Of a DNA stretch of 47,189 nucleotides, positions 8,784 to 16,631 are shown in pieces. The number at the start of each line of letters is the position of its first letter. The stretch's first letter is position 1. This DNA comes from Nitrospirales bacterium (GTDB taxonomy: Bacteria; Nitrospirota; Nitrospiria; Nitrospirales; UBA8639): positions 1 to 47,189 of the forward strand of contig WHTE01000010.1 of assembly GCA_009377845.1 (NCBI GenBank). Direction: 5' to 3'. The notes under the pieces were generated by a model that searched no databases, was not told the origin of the DNA, and saw only the letters and a program-made list of their open reading frames with translations. A program made the position numbers and the translations under genes.

Positions 8784-9178
8784 CACATTCCCTCAGGAAG
8801 AAGTTCCACCTTCATCATGGACGCTCCAATCGCTTGCTTTAGTATGTTCGGATCATCCAAAATTTTTCCAATCACATTGACCCGATCAGCGGGAACGGGA
8901 TCATCGCCGAGGCTCATGGGCGTGCGACCAAAAAAAACTGCCAACATTTCTCCCATACCCCAAAAGGCCACATCGCCAACCTTCAATTGGGTCGTGGCGA
9001 TTTCTCGATAATCTTTGACCCCAGGCATTTTGCAATAAAATTCTTCCCCCCATTGATTCACTGGCGCATGAACAGGCAGAGCCCCTAAAACAGCCTGGGC
9101 GGTCCGATTCGGCTTAAGTTGAGCCACCACCTGTATTCCGCCGATGGTAATCTTGATTTTCTGTGAGCTGAATTCCAT
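8783..9178 (-). CDS. Cyclophilin-like fold protein (DUF369/COG2164 type)
   Basis: A 131-residue protein beginning MEFSSQKIKITIGGIQV, with ALPVHAPVNQWGEEFYC and VGDVAFWGMGEMLAVFFGRTPMS. These blocks match the small cyclophilin-like beta-barrel family, whose members lack the isomerase active site and mostly have unknown function. It heads a leftward operon and is coupled to the DUF507 gene by an overlapping TGATG. The ATG at 9178 was preferred over an upstream TTG. Its 5' leader contains the parS site. Confidence 0.8.
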   Translation of the reverse strand: MEFSSQKIKITIGGIQVVAQLKPNRTAQAVLGALPVHAPVNQWGEEFYCKMPGVKDYREIATTQLKVGDVAFWGMGEMLAVFFGRTPMSLGDDPVPADRVNVIGKILDDPNILKQAIGASMMKVELLPEGM

Positions 9179-9191
9179 ATGTTCTCGTTGA

Positions 9192-9207
9192 GGTTTCACG
9201 TGAAACA
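9192..9207. promoter_or_regulatory. parS: parS site (ParB/Spo0J binding)
   Basis: The 16-base sequence GGTTTCACGTGAAACA matches the bacterial parS consensus TGTTTCACGTGAAACA at 15 of 16 positions and contains a perfect 14-base palindrome (9193-9206). parS is the CTP-dependent loading site of ParB for chromosome segregation and is usually found near the replication origin. It is intergenic, between the divergent genes starting at 9178 and 9289. parA and parB are not in the window. Confidence 0.85.
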
Positions 9208-9226
9208 ATAAATGTTATCGCCTCAG

Positions 9227-9255
9227 AATGTAGCTTGTCCTCCTGGTGAAATCAA
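9227..9255 (-). promoter_or_regulatory. Possible sigma-70 promoter of the leftward operon
   Basis: On the minus strand, TTGATT (9250-9255) and TACATT (9227-9232) are 17 bases apart, a fair match to sigma-70 -35 and -10 elements. Transcription would start near 9220 and run through parS before the start codon at 9178. It overlaps the opposing rightward promoter, so the two could interfere. The evidence is sequence only. Confidence 0.4.
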
Positions 9256-9264
9256 GGCTAGAAT
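9235..9264 (+). promoter_or_regulatory. Possible sigma-70 promoter of the exonuclease-PP2C pair
   Basis: TTGTCC (9235-9240) and TAGAAT (9259-9264) are separated by 18 bases. A transcript starting near 9271 would have an 18-base leader to the ATG at 9289. It faces the leftward promoter across the same 40 bases. Confidence 0.45.
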
Positions 9265-9288
9265 GGGTCATCCTCCCCGTCTAGACTC

Positions 9289-10062
9289 ATGTTGCAATCC
9301 ACATTTCTTTTTTTACAAGGCATTGGAGAATCCACCGAACGCCTCTGGTGGGAGGAAGGCATGGCCACATGGGATGCGTTCCTGAAAAAACCAACCGCTC
9401 CCCGCATTTCCACTTTTCGAAAAGCTCAGTACGATAAAGAAATTCAGGAAGCCGGAAATCAATGGAAGGCCCATAATTCCCGTTTCTTTGCCCGAATCCT
9501 GAAAACTCGCGATCACTGGCGACTCTACCCTGACTTTCGATCTCATGCGGCGTTTCTCGATATTGAAACGAACGGGCTCCCGTTACCCGATGGCGAGATC
9601 ACAGTCGTGGGCATTTACGGAAAGGGTCTTATGACCACCCTCATTCACGGAGAGAACTTATCCGAGGAGCGGTTGCAAGCAGAACTCGCCTCTTACGATC
9701 TCATCGTCACCTTTTTCGGCTCGAGTTTTGACCTGCCATTTCTGAAAGTCAAATATCCCAACCTGGTGCTCGATCATCCCCATATAGATTTGTGTTTTGC
9801 AGCCAGACGATTAGGATTGAAAGGCGGGCTGAAAGCCATTGAGGCGGAAGTGGGCTGTTATCGCCCAGCTTCCCTGGACGGTCTCACGGGGTGGGATGCC
9901 GTCCGTCTGTGGGAAGAATGGCAACACGGACAATCGGCCTCAGGAGATTTGTTAATCCAGTATAATAAGGCGGACTGCAAAAACTTGGAGCCCCTGGCCG
10001 ACCTGATTTATAACCGTATGGTTCAACGACATGGACTTCCTGCATACATCGCTTCTCTATGA
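9289..10062 (+). CDS. Ribonuclease H-like (YprB-type) 3'-5' exonuclease domain protein
   Basis: A 257-residue protein with DEDD-type exonuclease motifs. Exo I is AFLDIETNG (Asp91, Glu93), Exo II is VTFFGSSFDLPFL with an Asp near 150, and a final block YNKADCKNL has an Asp near 229. This matches the RNase_H_2/YprB family, predicted nucleases for DNA or RNA. The N-terminal 80 residues are helical and family-specific. The gene overlaps the next one by ATGA, so they are co-translated. The nuclease activity is inferred from the conserved metal ligands. Confidence 0.85.
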   Translation: MLQSTFLFLQGIGESTERLWWEEGMATWDAFLKKPTAPRISTFRKAQYDKEIQEAGNQWKAHNSRFFARILKTRDHWRLYPDFRSHAAFLDIETNGLPLPDGEITVVGIYGKGLMTTLIHGENLSEERLQAELASYDLIVTFFGSSFDLPFLKVKYPNLVLDHPHIDLCFAARRLGLKGGLKAIEAEVGCYRPASLDGLTGWDAVRLWEEWQHGQSASGDLLIQYNKADCKNLEPLADLIYNRMVQRHGLPAYIASL

Positions 10063-10850
10063 TATCGGCTCAACGATCTGACAAATGGATTGGCGTCGGG
10101 CTGACGGATATTGGTCTGGTCAGGAAGCTGAACCAGGATGCCTTTTTTCTCGATAACGCCCTCCAACTGTGGGTGTTGGCAGATGGGATGGCTGGATATG
10201 CCGGGGGAGAAGTGGCGAGCCACATTGCGGTCGAAACCATTCCCCAAGTCGTTCGAACCCGACTCTCTTCTGAAACCTCTCAGGACATTCAACCCGACAG
10301 ATTCGAATCGATCTTGTGCCAAGCCATTGAGTCGGCCAATCAGTCCATTCGGAAAGAAGGGGCACAAAACGAACGTATTCATGGAATGGGCACGACCATT
10401 GTCGTTGTGGCCATCACCCGCACTCCTACAGGACATCAGGCGATTGTGGCCCATGCCGGCGACAGCCGCGCGTATCTCTTAAGACACGGCACGCTCTCGC
10501 TCTGGACCAAAGATCATTCGCTGGTCGAAGAACGGCTGGCGTTAAACCTCATCACGCCGGAACAAGTGCGCACGCATCCCCTTCGCCATGTTTTGACCAA
10601 AGCCCTGGGAATAGATCCTCAGGCTCACCCCACCATTCAGACCTACCCGATTGAACCCTCCGACCTCATTCTGCTTTGTTCAGACGGGCTCACCAAAATG
10701 CTGACTGATCAGGAAATTCAAACCATTGTGATGCGAGAATCCCCACATTTCGAATCGATCTGCCGCACACTCGTGGATACGGCCAACCGCCTAGGTGGAG
10801 AAGATAATACGACGGTCGTGGTGATTGGCCTGGACTCATGGACGAACTGA
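10059..10850 (+). CDS. PP2C-type serine/threonine protein phosphatase
   Basis: A 263-residue cytoplasmic phosphatase with the metal-dependent PP2C motifs: VRKLNQDAFF, VLADGMAGYAGGE, VAHAGDSRAYLL, LLCSDGLTKML and GGEDNTTVVVI. All metal-binding aspartates are present. It should remove phosphate from Ser/Thr residues and so oppose Hanks-type kinases, but no kinase gene is visible in this window. Its ATG overlaps the stop of the exonuclease gene (ATGA), which suggests joint expression. Confidence 0.93.
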   Translation: MISAQRSDKWIGVGLTDIGLVRKLNQDAFFLDNALQLWVLADGMAGYAGGEVASHIAVETIPQVVRTRLSSETSQDIQPDRFESILCQAIESANQSIRKEGAQNERIHGMGTTIVVVAITRTPTGHQAIVAHAGDSRAYLLRHGTLSLWTKDHSLVEERLALNLITPEQVRTHPLRHVLTKALGIDPQAHPTIQTYPIEPSDLILLCSDGLTKMLTDQEIQTIVMRESPHFESICRTLVDTANRLGGEDNTTVVVIGLDSWTN

Positions 10851-10908
10851 GTCAAAACCCAGCAGGCAATCGGACAACAACAAATTACATATGCGATAAA
10901 CCCACGCA

Positions 10909-11058
10909 TTAGCGTGCAATGTCCCTAAGGGGTTGCTCAATACCTTTCGTCCGACAAGAGCGCTGGAAGGGTGATTTACGAAACAGACAGACCAATTCAT
11001 GACAATGAGGGCAGACCGAGCAGGCATTAGCGGGCTGATTCACGAACTGATGGAACAC
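10909..11058 (-). CDS. Possible 49-residue Cys/His-rich small protein
   Basis: A GTG shares one base with the stop of the oxygenase gene (TAGTG) and opens a 49-codon frame. The product contains CSVCPHCHELVC plus a further Cys, which could bind zinc. The coupling geometry and cysteine spacing are seen directly. Whether it is expressed is unknown, and no family is recognised. The remaining bases up to the PP2C gene (10851-10908) hold only a small stem CACGC/GCGTG (loop ATTA) without a T-run. Confidence 0.3.
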   Translation of the reverse strand: MFHQFVNQPANACSVCPHCHELVCLFRKSPFQRSCRTKGIEQPLRDIAR

Positions 11059-11798
11059 TAACGATTCAGTTTTCGGAACAGGACCGACCACCCAAAATAC
11101 CCAACCGCATCTTTCATATTCGAAAACCACCGTTGAGCCATACCCATCGACGGATTCGTGACATATTGAAGAGTGAGTACAATCCGCTCTTCTCCCACAC
11201 CCAGCGGAGTGACGGCATGATGGAGTTTATCCCCGTTAAAAAAAATGTATGTCCCCGGATCAGTTGCTAATGATAACTCCTTAACCTCTCGACCCGGTTC
11301 CTTCGTATGAAGACGGCATACCAAGCGGCTGCTCGATTGATCTCTTAACCCCAATAAGACCGTAAACCGTTCGCCTTTATAATAGGAGGTGTCATAATGA
11401 TACCCGATGTGATCACCAGGCTCCGTGTAAAAATACAGCGCACAGGCGTGGGGATCCTCTTCAGGACACAGCAGTAACGGCACCCCGGCAATCTGACTCA
11501 ACAGGTTAATCCACCCCTGATGGTGATAGAACGCGAGGAGCGCGGGAGCAGATTTCTGCAGGAGGTAAAAGCTGACGCTCCCTCCCTTTTTATGACCTGG
11601 AATAAAGTTGCGATTGATCTGAGGCCGCACGCGATCCACTTCCTGCATGAACTCCTCGACAAGCTGAGTGGGCATCAGATGTTCCAAGGCCAGAAACTCC
11701 CCCTGCTCCCAATATTGGCGCGTCATATCCTCAACCTTGAGGGCTTGAAGCGCTTCCATCAACTGTTGATCAATGGCAGGCACCGCGTGGTTGAGCAT
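11058..11798 (-). CDS. 2-oxoglutarate/Fe(II)-dependent oxygenase
   Basis: A 246-residue protein with the double-stranded beta-helix metal site: HxD in IGYHYDTSYYKGERF (His134, Asp136), a distal His in NGDKLHHAVTP (His193 or 194), and an Arg in VGEERIVLTLQYV (Arg205) for 2-oxoglutarate. Because the Asp is present, hydroxylation is more likely than halogenation. The substrate is unknown. The last part (NMKDAVGYFGWSVLFRK) is unusual. The ATG at 11798 has AAGGAG eight bases upstream. It is divergent from the second oxygenase-like gene at 12038. Confidence 0.85.
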   Translation of the reverse strand: MLNHAVPAIDQQLMEALQALKVEDMTRQYWEQGEFLALEHLMPTQLVEEFMQEVDRVRPQINRNFIPGHKKGGSVSFYLLQKSAPALLAFYHHQGWINLLSQIAGVPLLLCPEEDPHACALYFYTEPGDHIGYHYDTSYYKGERFTVLLGLRDQSSSRLVCRLHTKEPGREVKELSLATDPGTYIFFNGDKLHHAVTPLGVGEERIVLTLQYVTNPSMGMAQRWFSNMKDAVGYFGWSVLFRKLNR

Positions 11799-12037
11799 AT
11801 TCAGTCTCCTTCATTCACCCGGGCAAACAACTTCAAAACCATGTCTTTTTTGCAAAGAAGCATGCGGCGTCACTGTATCATGACTTTCACTAAATTCTCA
11901 CGGGAACAATCGCACGTCACATTTCTCTTGACCCCACCGTTACTCACGTTTTATGGTGCCCGTTCGCGTCAACCATTTCAAACGTCATCGCGCAATTCAT
12001 TTTTAACATTACATACCACCATTCTTCTCTTTCACCC
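11799..12037. other. Intergenic region between divergent oxygenase genes
   Basis: These 239 bases separate two divergently transcribed oxygenase-type genes and must hold both promoters. The stretch is pyrimidine-rich on the plus strand, especially just before 12038, where no good ribosome site is visible. I could not assign convincing -35/-10 pairs or an operator. Confidence 0.4.
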
Positions 12038-12706
12038 ATGAGCCGACTTCCTTTTCGCGAATTGATCCAAGGACAGGATTATTGGATCCAGGATCAGGCC
12101 CTATCCAACGCACTAGAGATTGCCCAACGGTGTATCGCCAAAACGACCTGGATCTTGGGATCCCCCTGGCGGCCAGAACCCTGGCCTGGCATGCGAGCGC
12201 CAGGAGCTCTGACTCCTGAAGAACTTCTCACGGTGGAAACATATGTGACAACGCACTTAGACGTTCCCAACCTCACTCCCCAATCGGATAGCGAGGCTGG
12301 GCTTTCCGGACACAACCATATTCAGATTTGCGGAGGAGCTGAAGGAGTGGCCAGGCCGCATGTCGACTCAGCCCGAATCTGCGATTACGCCGCCGTCCTC
12401 TACCTCCATCCAAGCCCCCCCACGGGTCACTGTGGCACCTCCTTTTACCGGCTACACCTCCCTGGAGAACCACCGGACGGAAATTATTGCCCAAAAGAAT
12501 ATGAAAGTCTCAGCGAAGTGCCCGGGTTGCCACGAGAAATGGATCCCACCATGTTCGAGGAAATCCTGGAGACTCCGTACGTGTTTAACCGCCTGGTAGC
12601 CTACAAATCCGATCTCATTCATTCTGCCACCGGCTATTTCGGATGGGATCATGCCCTGGCCTCAAAACGTATGGCTGTAGTGTTTTTTTGGAAAGTCGGA
12701 TTTTAA
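12038..12706 (+). CDS. DUF6445-like 2OG-Fe(II) oxygenase superfamily protein
   Basis: A 222-residue protein with HVDSARICDYAAVLYLHP (His108, Asp110), GTSFYRL, then FNRLVAYKSDLIHSATGYFG (distal His195) and a closing KRMAVVFFW (Arg211). This order matches the DUF6445 group of putative 2-oxoglutarate/Fe(II) enzymes. Substrate and product are unknown. The start ATG lacks a strong ribosome site. It is divergent to the oxygenase gene at 11058-11798. Two related folds side by side suggest a shared pathway, which is inference. It converges on recN. Confidence 0.75.
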   Translation: MSRLPFRELIQGQDYWIQDQALSNALEIAQRCIAKTTWILGSPWRPEPWPGMRAPGALTPEELLTVETYVTTHLDVPNLTPQSDSEAGLSGHNHIQICGGAEGVARPHVDSARICDYAAVLYLHPSPPTGHCGTSFYRLHLPGEPPDGNYCPKEYESLSEVPGLPREMDPTMFEEILETPYVFNRLVAYKSDLIHSATGYFGWDHALASKRMAVVFFWKVGF

Positions 12707-12785
12707 CGACTCTCGAAGGGAAGGGAAAAAATTTCATCCGTTCATGAGGGGCTTCTAGAATTTGCCCGGCTCACTCCAAGCAGTT

Positions 12786-14516
12786 TTAGGTCTTGGCAGG
12801 CTTTCTTTTGGATTCGTTGAGATTGACACCTGCGTCGGAACTGCTTCCTCGATCCAGCATTTCACCCGCGGTTTTTCTGATAGTTGGCGTAAGGGTGCCC
12901 CCTCCTAGCATTCTGGCAATCTCGATTTCTCGTTTGACACCTGTCACTTCTTGCACATGCATGAGCGTTCGATTTTCTGTTGAGGTTTTCTCTACCACAA
13001 ACTGTGCATGGGCCTGCGAAGCAATTTGCGGGAGATGGGTGATACAACACACTTGATGAAATTGGGCCAATTGACGTAAACGGCTCCCCATGACCATCCC
13101 CGCTTCCCCACCTACCCCACTGTCAATTTCATCAAAAATTACCACGGGCGTTTGATCGTTCCCGGCAAACACCGTTTTCAAGGCCAACATAATTCGAGAC
13201 AATTCCCCACCCGATGCAATCCGGCCCAAAGGCATCGGCGGTTCTCCTGGATTTGGGGCCAGTAACATGTCGACACGATCCATTCCTGTCGGACCAAATA
13301 GATTGTCTGCATTGGCCATCTCAATATTGACCTGCACCTCCATTGTGGCCATTTTGAGAGCGGCTAATTCTTGTTTGATCTCTTGCACCAAGTGCTTGGC
13401 AACTATTTTTCGCCTGGCCGACAAGTCTTGCGCCAAGGCGTTCATCCCTTCATATCGACTGGCCACTTCTGCTTGCCGATGTGCCACCTGTTCCTCACCG
13501 TGTTGAAGCAAAGCCAGGTCTTGCTCCAGAGTCCGGGTGAGTTCCACTAAATCTTCTATAGTTTTTCCGTATTTCTTTTTGAGCCGTTGAAGGCCGGCCA
13601 ACCGGCTATCAATGACTTCCATTCGCTTCGGGTCATATTCCATCTGTGACCGGTAATCCCGTAGATTATCGGTCACCTCCCGCAACGCGATGGTGGCCGT
13701 GTCCAACAATGGGACCCATGATCCTCCTTGCGCATCAATTTGCGCAAGTTCATGAATCCACTGGGTCACCTCACCCAGTTGATCCAGAACCGACCGTTCT
13801 TCTTCATACAATGCAGTAAAGGCTTGATTCGATAACTCTCCCAGTCGGCCACTGTGTTTCAACCGCTGATACTCCTGACTGAGAGCCTCTTCTTCTCCAG
13901 ACTGCAACTGCATCTTGACTAACTCGTCATATTGATATTGCAGGATATCCTGCCGATTGCCTTGATCCCGTAGCTTCTGCAGAAATTCTTCCAAGGCTTC
14001 CTTTTTCTCTACCCACTCCCGGTGCATCCCCTGATAGCGGGCCACGACGTTCTCAAGGTTTCCAAACGCATCCAGAAGTTTGAGCTGGGTCTTGGGCAAT
14101 AGCAGTGATTGCTGGTCATGTTGGCCATGAATGTCCACCAGCTCCTGACCAATGTCCTGAATCGTTTGAAGCGGGGCGAGTTGCCCATTTAGATAGACGC
14201 GGTTCTTTCCGGATCGGGACAGCATCCGGCGAACGATGATTTCCTGTTGGTCGGGTAAGAGATACCCGTCCTGTTGCAACCTGGTCACGAGCGGATGAGT
14301 AAGCGGGAGAACAAAACAGGCTTCTAGCAGAGCTTCATCAGCGCCAAACCGGATATGTTCAGCGGAGGCTCGTCCGCCGATGAGCAACACCAGCGCATCG
14401 ATGAGAAGAGATTTTCCGGCTCCAGTTTCCCCCGAGAACACCAGAAACCCGGAGGGAAATTCCAGATGGAGTTGATCGATGAGTGCGAAGTTGGAAATAC
14501 GCAGCTCGGTCAGCAT
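12786..14516 (-). CDS. recN: DNA repair protein RecN
   Basis: RecN is an SMC-like ATPase in double-strand break repair. The 576-residue protein begins LRISNFALIDQLHLEF and has Walker A GETGAGKSLLIDAL near residue 30. A long central coiled coil follows. Near the C-terminus come the signature LGRIASGGELSRIMLALK and Walker B VVIFDEIDSGVGGEAG. The length is typical and no key residue is missing. trxA lies 25 bases upstream in the same orientation. The 79 bases after it, towards the convergent DUF6445 gene, show no clear terminator. Confidence 0.97.
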   Translation of the reverse strand: MLTELRISNFALIDQLHLEFPSGFLVFSGETGAGKSLLIDALVLLIGGRASAEHIRFGADEALLEACFVLPLTHPLVTRLQQDGYLLPDQQEIIVRRMLSRSGKNRVYLNGQLAPLQTIQDIGQELVDIHGQHDQQSLLLPKTQLKLLDAFGNLENVVARYQGMHREWVEKKEALEEFLQKLRDQGNRQDILQYQYDELVKMQLQSGEEEALSQEYQRLKHSGRLGELSNQAFTALYEEERSVLDQLGEVTQWIHELAQIDAQGGSWVPLLDTATIALREVTDNLRDYRSQMEYDPKRMEVIDSRLAGLQRLKKKYGKTIEDLVELTRTLEQDLALLQHGEEQVAHRQAEVASRYEGMNALAQDLSARRKIVAKHLVQEIKQELAALKMATMEVQVNIEMANADNLFGPTGMDRVDMLLAPNPGEPPMPLGRIASGGELSRIMLALKTVFAGNDQTPVVIFDEIDSGVGGEAGMVMGSRLRQLAQFHQVCCITHLPQIASQAHAQFVVEKTSTENRTLMHVQEVTGVKREIEIARMLGGGTLTPTIRKTAGEMLDRGSSSDAGVNLNESKRKPAKT

Positions 14517-14541
14517 AACACCGAGTCATCCGTCCCTCTGA

Positions 14542-14889
14542 TCAGGCAGTGGCAGAAGATTGTGACAGGAGCGAGTCAATGATTTGTTTAAATTGTTGCT
14601 TCGGTCTTGCGCCAACAATTTTTTCCACGACTTGCCCGTCCTTGAAGAAGAGAATGCTGGGGATACTCATGATTTGATATTGTCCGGCCACTTCAGGAGC
14701 TTCATCGGTGTTTAGCTTCATGACCTTAAGTTTGCCTTGATATTCCTTGGCGAGTTCATCGACGATAGGGGCCACCATTTGACAGGGTCCACACCAGACT
14801 GCCCAGAAATCCACCATGACCACCTCTGGGGATTTAAGCACTTCCCTATCCCAGTTCGCTGCATCCGCATTGGCCACTGAATCAGACAC
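14542..14889 (-). CDS. trxA: Thioredoxin
   Basis: A 115-residue thioredoxin with the active site WCGPC (Cys33, Cys36), the DFWAVWCGPC context, and the conserved cis-proline segment IMSIPSILFFKDGQ. It is a cytoplasmic dithiol reductant for reductases and oxidised proteins. The start is GTG with a strong AAGGAGG six bases upstream. It is followed closely by recN, so the two are probably co-transcribed. The N-terminal extension of about ten residues is slightly longer than in the shortest thioredoxins. Confidence 0.96.
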   Translation of the reverse strand: MSDSVANADAANWDREVLKSPEVVMVDFWAVWCGPCQMVAPIVDELAKEYQGKLKVMKLNTDEAPEVAGQYQIMSIPSILFFKDGQVVEKIVGARPKQQFKQIIDSLLSQSSATA

Positions 14890-15055
14890 TGACTGCCTCC
14901 TTGGATAAATACGACAAAATGTTTGGACTGTGCTGGCATCCTAAAACCGCTCTTGGGGACCTGTCAACTGACTCATGGGCTCTTGACCGGTTGTAATGGC
15001 AGAATTTCTTTGTCTGCTTGATCTCGCCCATTCTCGCAGGATTCACGGACAGGAT

Positions 15056-15616
15056 TCACCACTTCCACGCGTCAGGTACACCTGCCCACCATGAATCAGG
15101 CTTCGCTTCACGCCAAAGGGTTTGCTGTGCCCACAATTCATCCGTCCGCGTCCGGCTCAACCGATTGGCCATCGCCGCAGTCACATCAAATTGTTGCCGA
15201 ATGCCTTCATGAATGAGTTCTTGCGCCATACGGGGCAGCACATTGGGCGGATCAATGAGATCAAGAATTTCCCGTGCAGTCAGATTCAAGGCCAATTGTT
15301 CCACTTTCACATAATCTTCCTGTTTCACCAGAGAGCCTAAATACCCATTAATCGCCTGGTAGACATACGCCAAATATACATACGCCTCAACGGACGGATT
15401 GAGGTCAATATTTTGCTGGCAAGCCTCCACTGCTCGTCGGTAGTCTCCGGCCACCAGATAGACCGTTGCGCGCGCGAGATGTTCATTGGTTGCGACAGGA
15501 ATCTGGTCAGACTGTGCCCAACTATCAGAAAGATGCAACCCTACAATAAGAAAAACTCCCACTCCTAGACAGATCGCCATCTCCCACTTTCTCCCCTTCA
15601 CAGATGAAGCCTTCAT
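15056..15616 (-). CDS. Exported TPR-containing protein
   Basis: A 186-residue protein with an N-terminal signal (MAICLGVGVFLIVGLHLSDSWAQ). One or two tetratricopeptide units follow, visible in LARATVYLVAGDYRRAVEACQQNIDLNP and 'VEAYVYLAYVYQAINGYL'. The rest is helical and ends with a Trp-rich PDSWWAGVPDAWKW. TPRs mediate protein contacts, and the partner here is unknown. GGAGGG lies a few bases before the ATG. An ATGACA/GAGAAT pair about 18 bases apart within 15640-15680 (minus strand) may be its promoter. Confidence 0.72.
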   Translation of the reverse strand: MKASSVKGRKWEMAICLGVGVFLIVGLHLSDSWAQSDQIPVATNEHLARATVYLVAGDYRRAVEACQQNIDLNPSVEAYVYLAYVYQAINGYLGSLVKQEDYVKVEQLALNLTAREILDLIDPPNVLPRMAQELIHEGIRQQFDVTAAMANRLSRTRTDELWAQQTLWREAKPDSWWAGVPDAWKW

Positions 15617-15798
15617 GTTCTCCCTCCGTCACAAATACCGTTCAATGTACATCATTCTCCATGAATTTTCAGGCATTTGTCATTCTATTCTTTTTGCCTT
15701 CAGGGCTTTTTGCGAGATGTCAGATTTCTTTTCAGCACGAGATTCTCGAAAACTCTTTTTTCCCAATCATTTTTATTAAGTGACCGATTCTGCCTACC

Positions 15799-15872
15799 CT
15801 CAACTGTCCCCGAACAACGACACGAATTCCTTTTAGGGACCGCTTGGCTGTGTCGAAATAAAAAAAGTTGAG
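15799..15872. repeat. Nested inverted repeats in the intergenic region
   Basis: CTCAACT (15799-15805) pairs with AGTTGAG (15866-15872). Nested inside, CGACAC (15818-15823) pairs with GTGTCG (15850-15855), with GTCCC/GGGAC as a competing stem. This could be a structured leader, a small RNA or a remnant element. No family is recognised. The rest of the 445-base gap between 15616 and 16062 is AT-rich with no plausible gene. Confidence 0.4.
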
Positions 15873-15916
15873 CATCAATCTCCCCTCTAATGAACAAGAC
15901 TCCCATAAACGCCTGT

Positions 15917-15954
15917 CATTGAACAATGCAAATCGTATTTGGCACACCCATTGC
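15917..15954 (+). promoter_or_regulatory. Sigma-54 promoter upstream of the cell wall hydrolase
   Basis: The 15 bases TGGCACACCCATTGC (15940-15954) match the sigma-54 consensus TGGCACRNNNNTTGC at every defined position, with the GG at -24 and GC at -12 correctly spaced. Transcription would start near 15966, about 95 bases before the hydrolase ATG. A small inverted repeat CATTG-AA-CAATG (15917-15928) lies just upstream. Sigma-54 promoters need an AAA+ activator, and no such gene is in the window. Confidence 0.7.
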
Positions 15955-16061
15955 GAACGGCAGTTACCCAGGAAGGTCTTGAAATCGATTGATTGCTGCA
16001 CACCACAACCAACAAACAAAGAATGAGAAGAATGGACGTCACCACCACCAAAAGAGGCATC

Positions 16062-16631
16062 ATGAAACGCAACCAATCATTTTTTTATTCTACCATCATC
16101 ATCGGAATTGGAGCTCTGTCCTTGTGCTTGATCCCTATCGCGCCCACTCCGGCCAATTCGGCTGATGTCGCATTCATCCTTTCCTCTTCTACGCTTCGTC
16201 CCTCATTACTCGGGGGAATGAACCACCCACAGAAACCCCTCCACAGCGACGACACCTTAGCAGCCTTAACAATCTACCTAGAAGCCCGTGGAGAAAGCTT
16301 TGCAGGAAAGATGGCTGTCGCTGCCGTCATTCGGAATCGGATGAATCACAAATACCACAGCGATGGCACCGTAAAGGGCACGGTCCTCCGCGCCAAACAG
16401 TTCGAACCGTGGATAGGGCGCAATCCTGAGAAAGTGGGATTTGATCCAACAAATCGCAAGATGCAGGAAAGCTTATTAGCCTGGAAACTTGTTCAAGATG
16501 GGCGGAATGTCGTGGACGGCGCGGTATTATTTTACAATCCCCAACTCGTCAAGACTCCTCGTTGGGCTCAAGTTAACCGAAAAGTGGCAAAGATTGGTGG
16601 ACACGAATTTTTCAACAGGCACACCATTTAA
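16062..16631 (+). CDS. SleB/CwlJ-type cell wall hydrolase
   Basis: A 189-residue protein with an N-terminal signal (SFFYSTIIIGIGALSLCLI) and a Hydrolase_2 (SleB-like) domain. ALTIYLEARGESFAGKMAVA holds the catalytic Glu74, and VAAVIRNRM and VDGAVLFYNPQ follow. The family are lytic transglycosylases that cut peptidoglycan, so it should act in the periplasm. The start was set at the ATG preceded by AAAGAGG, and longer frames lack a signal. A sigma-54 promoter lies upstream. Its stop codon overlaps the stop of the convergent sigma factor gene. Confidence 0.88.
   Translation: MKRNQSFFYSTIIIGIGALSLCLIPIAPTPANSADVAFILSSSTLRPSLLGGMNHPQKPLHSDDTLAALTIYLEARGESFAGKMAVAAVIRNRMNHKYHSDGTVKGTVLRAKQFEPWIGRNPEKVGFDPTNRKMQESLLAWKLVQDGRNVVDGAVLFYNPQLVKTPRWAQVNRKVAKIGGHEFFNRHTI

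Noticed and set aside
11867-12041. Promoter or small gene in the gap between the two oxygenase genes
   Set aside because: No convincing hexamer pair or ribosome site. The frames across the gap extend out of the oxygenase antisense strand.
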